Assembly: GCA_900554585.1 (NCBI GenBank)
Contig: USHS01000102.1
Location: 1-5,670, forward strand
From: an uncultured Collinsella sp.
GTDB taxonomy: Bacteria > Actinomycetota > Coriobacteriia > Coriobacteriales > Coriobacteriaceae
Length of the DNA stretch: 5,670 bases
Reading direction: 5' to 3'
This document shows, one piece after another, positions 5,475 to 5,670 of the stretch. The translations under genes and the position numbers were made by a program. Numbering within the stretch: position 1 is the stretch's first letter; the number at the start of each line of letters is the position of its first letter. Below the pieces are notes generated by a model. The model saw only the letters and a program-made list of their open reading frames with translations. It searched no databases and was not told the DNA's origin.

Positions 5475-5670
5475 TACCACTGACCGTTCTGCTGAGCGGC
5501 GCCCTCATTGAGCTGCTGACGGCAACGGGTGACGGTGCCGGTCAGGCTCTTAAGGTTCTCCTCGAGGTGCGTAAAGACCTGCTCGGCGTAATCCTCGGCG
5601 GCATAGCGCGTCTCGCGCTCGTACTGCTGGGCACGGTCGCGGATGTCATCGGCCTGTTGCTGCGCCAAGC
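5474..5670 (-). CDS. C-terminal end of a coiled-coil protein, probably SepIVA/DivIVA-like (partial, runs off the right edge)
   Basis: Only the last 64 codons are visible, and the frame is open at the window edge. The visible part is charged and helical, with RDRAQQYERETRYAAEDYAEQ followed by VFTHLEENLKSLTGTVTRCRQQL, then a Gln/Asn/Gly tail ending QNGQW. The pattern Ala-x-x-Tyr-Ala-x-x-Val, then leucine-spaced helix, then Arg-x-x-Leu, resembles the end of actinobacterial DivIVA-domain proteins such as SepIVA (Rv2927c). In Mycobacterium that gene stands directly before a DUF177 gene (Rv2926c) and rnc, which supports the call. SepIVA acts in septation and polar envelope growth there. The DivIVA head itself is outside the window, so the identification rests on the tail and the neighbours. 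The first visible Leu codon is internal, not a start. The stop overlaps the DUF177 ATG. Confidence 0.6.
   Translation of the reverse strand, partial: LAQQQADDIRDRAQQYERETRYAAEDYAEQVFTHLEENLKSLTGTVTRCRQQLNEGAAQQNGQW

Overview
This window is a conserved housekeeping cluster from a fairly GC-rich bacterium. Every gene I can support lies on the minus strand, so transcription runs from high to low coordinates. The gene content and order suggest an actinobacterium. A coiled-coil protein resembling SepIVA/DivIVA followed by a DUF177 protein, with rnc and smc further on, matches the Mycobacterium order around Rv2927c to Rv2922c. The rpmF-plsX-acpP block in the middle, a 59-residue zinc-ribbon L32 and the style of the protein sequences point to class Coriobacteriia (Collinsella-like). 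That placement is an inference from memory, not a database match.

In transcription order the layout is: the 3' end of a SepIVA/DivIVA-like gene (5670-5474); a DUF177/YceD gene whose ATG overlaps the previous stop codon by one base (5474-4920); rpmF for ribosomal protein L32 (4855-4676); an 88-bp gap holding a probable Rho-independent terminator or attenuator; plsX (4587-3568); a 114-bp gap with a perfect 11-bp inverted repeat; acpP (3453-3211); rnc for RNase III (3207-2482), with a TTG start one codon after the acpP stop and in the same frame; and the first 823 codons of smc (2471-1), which runs off the left edge.

The genes join ribosome biogenesis (DUF177, L32, RNase III), entry into phospholipid and fatty-acid synthesis (PlsX, ACP) and chromosome or septum maintenance (SMC, the SepIVA-like protein). 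This resembles the E. coli yceD-rpmF-plsX-fab-acpP cluster with the fab genes missing, joined to the rnc-smc pair seen in many Gram-positive bacteria.

I see no mobile element, CRISPR array, tRNA, rRNA or unknown multi-gene system. The points worth a second look are regulatory (the plsX leader and the palindrome before acpP) and a few residue changes (Asn for a usual Asp metal ligand in RNase III, a divergent SMC hinge, altered PlsX signature motifs). No stretch longer than about 115 bases lacks a gene.
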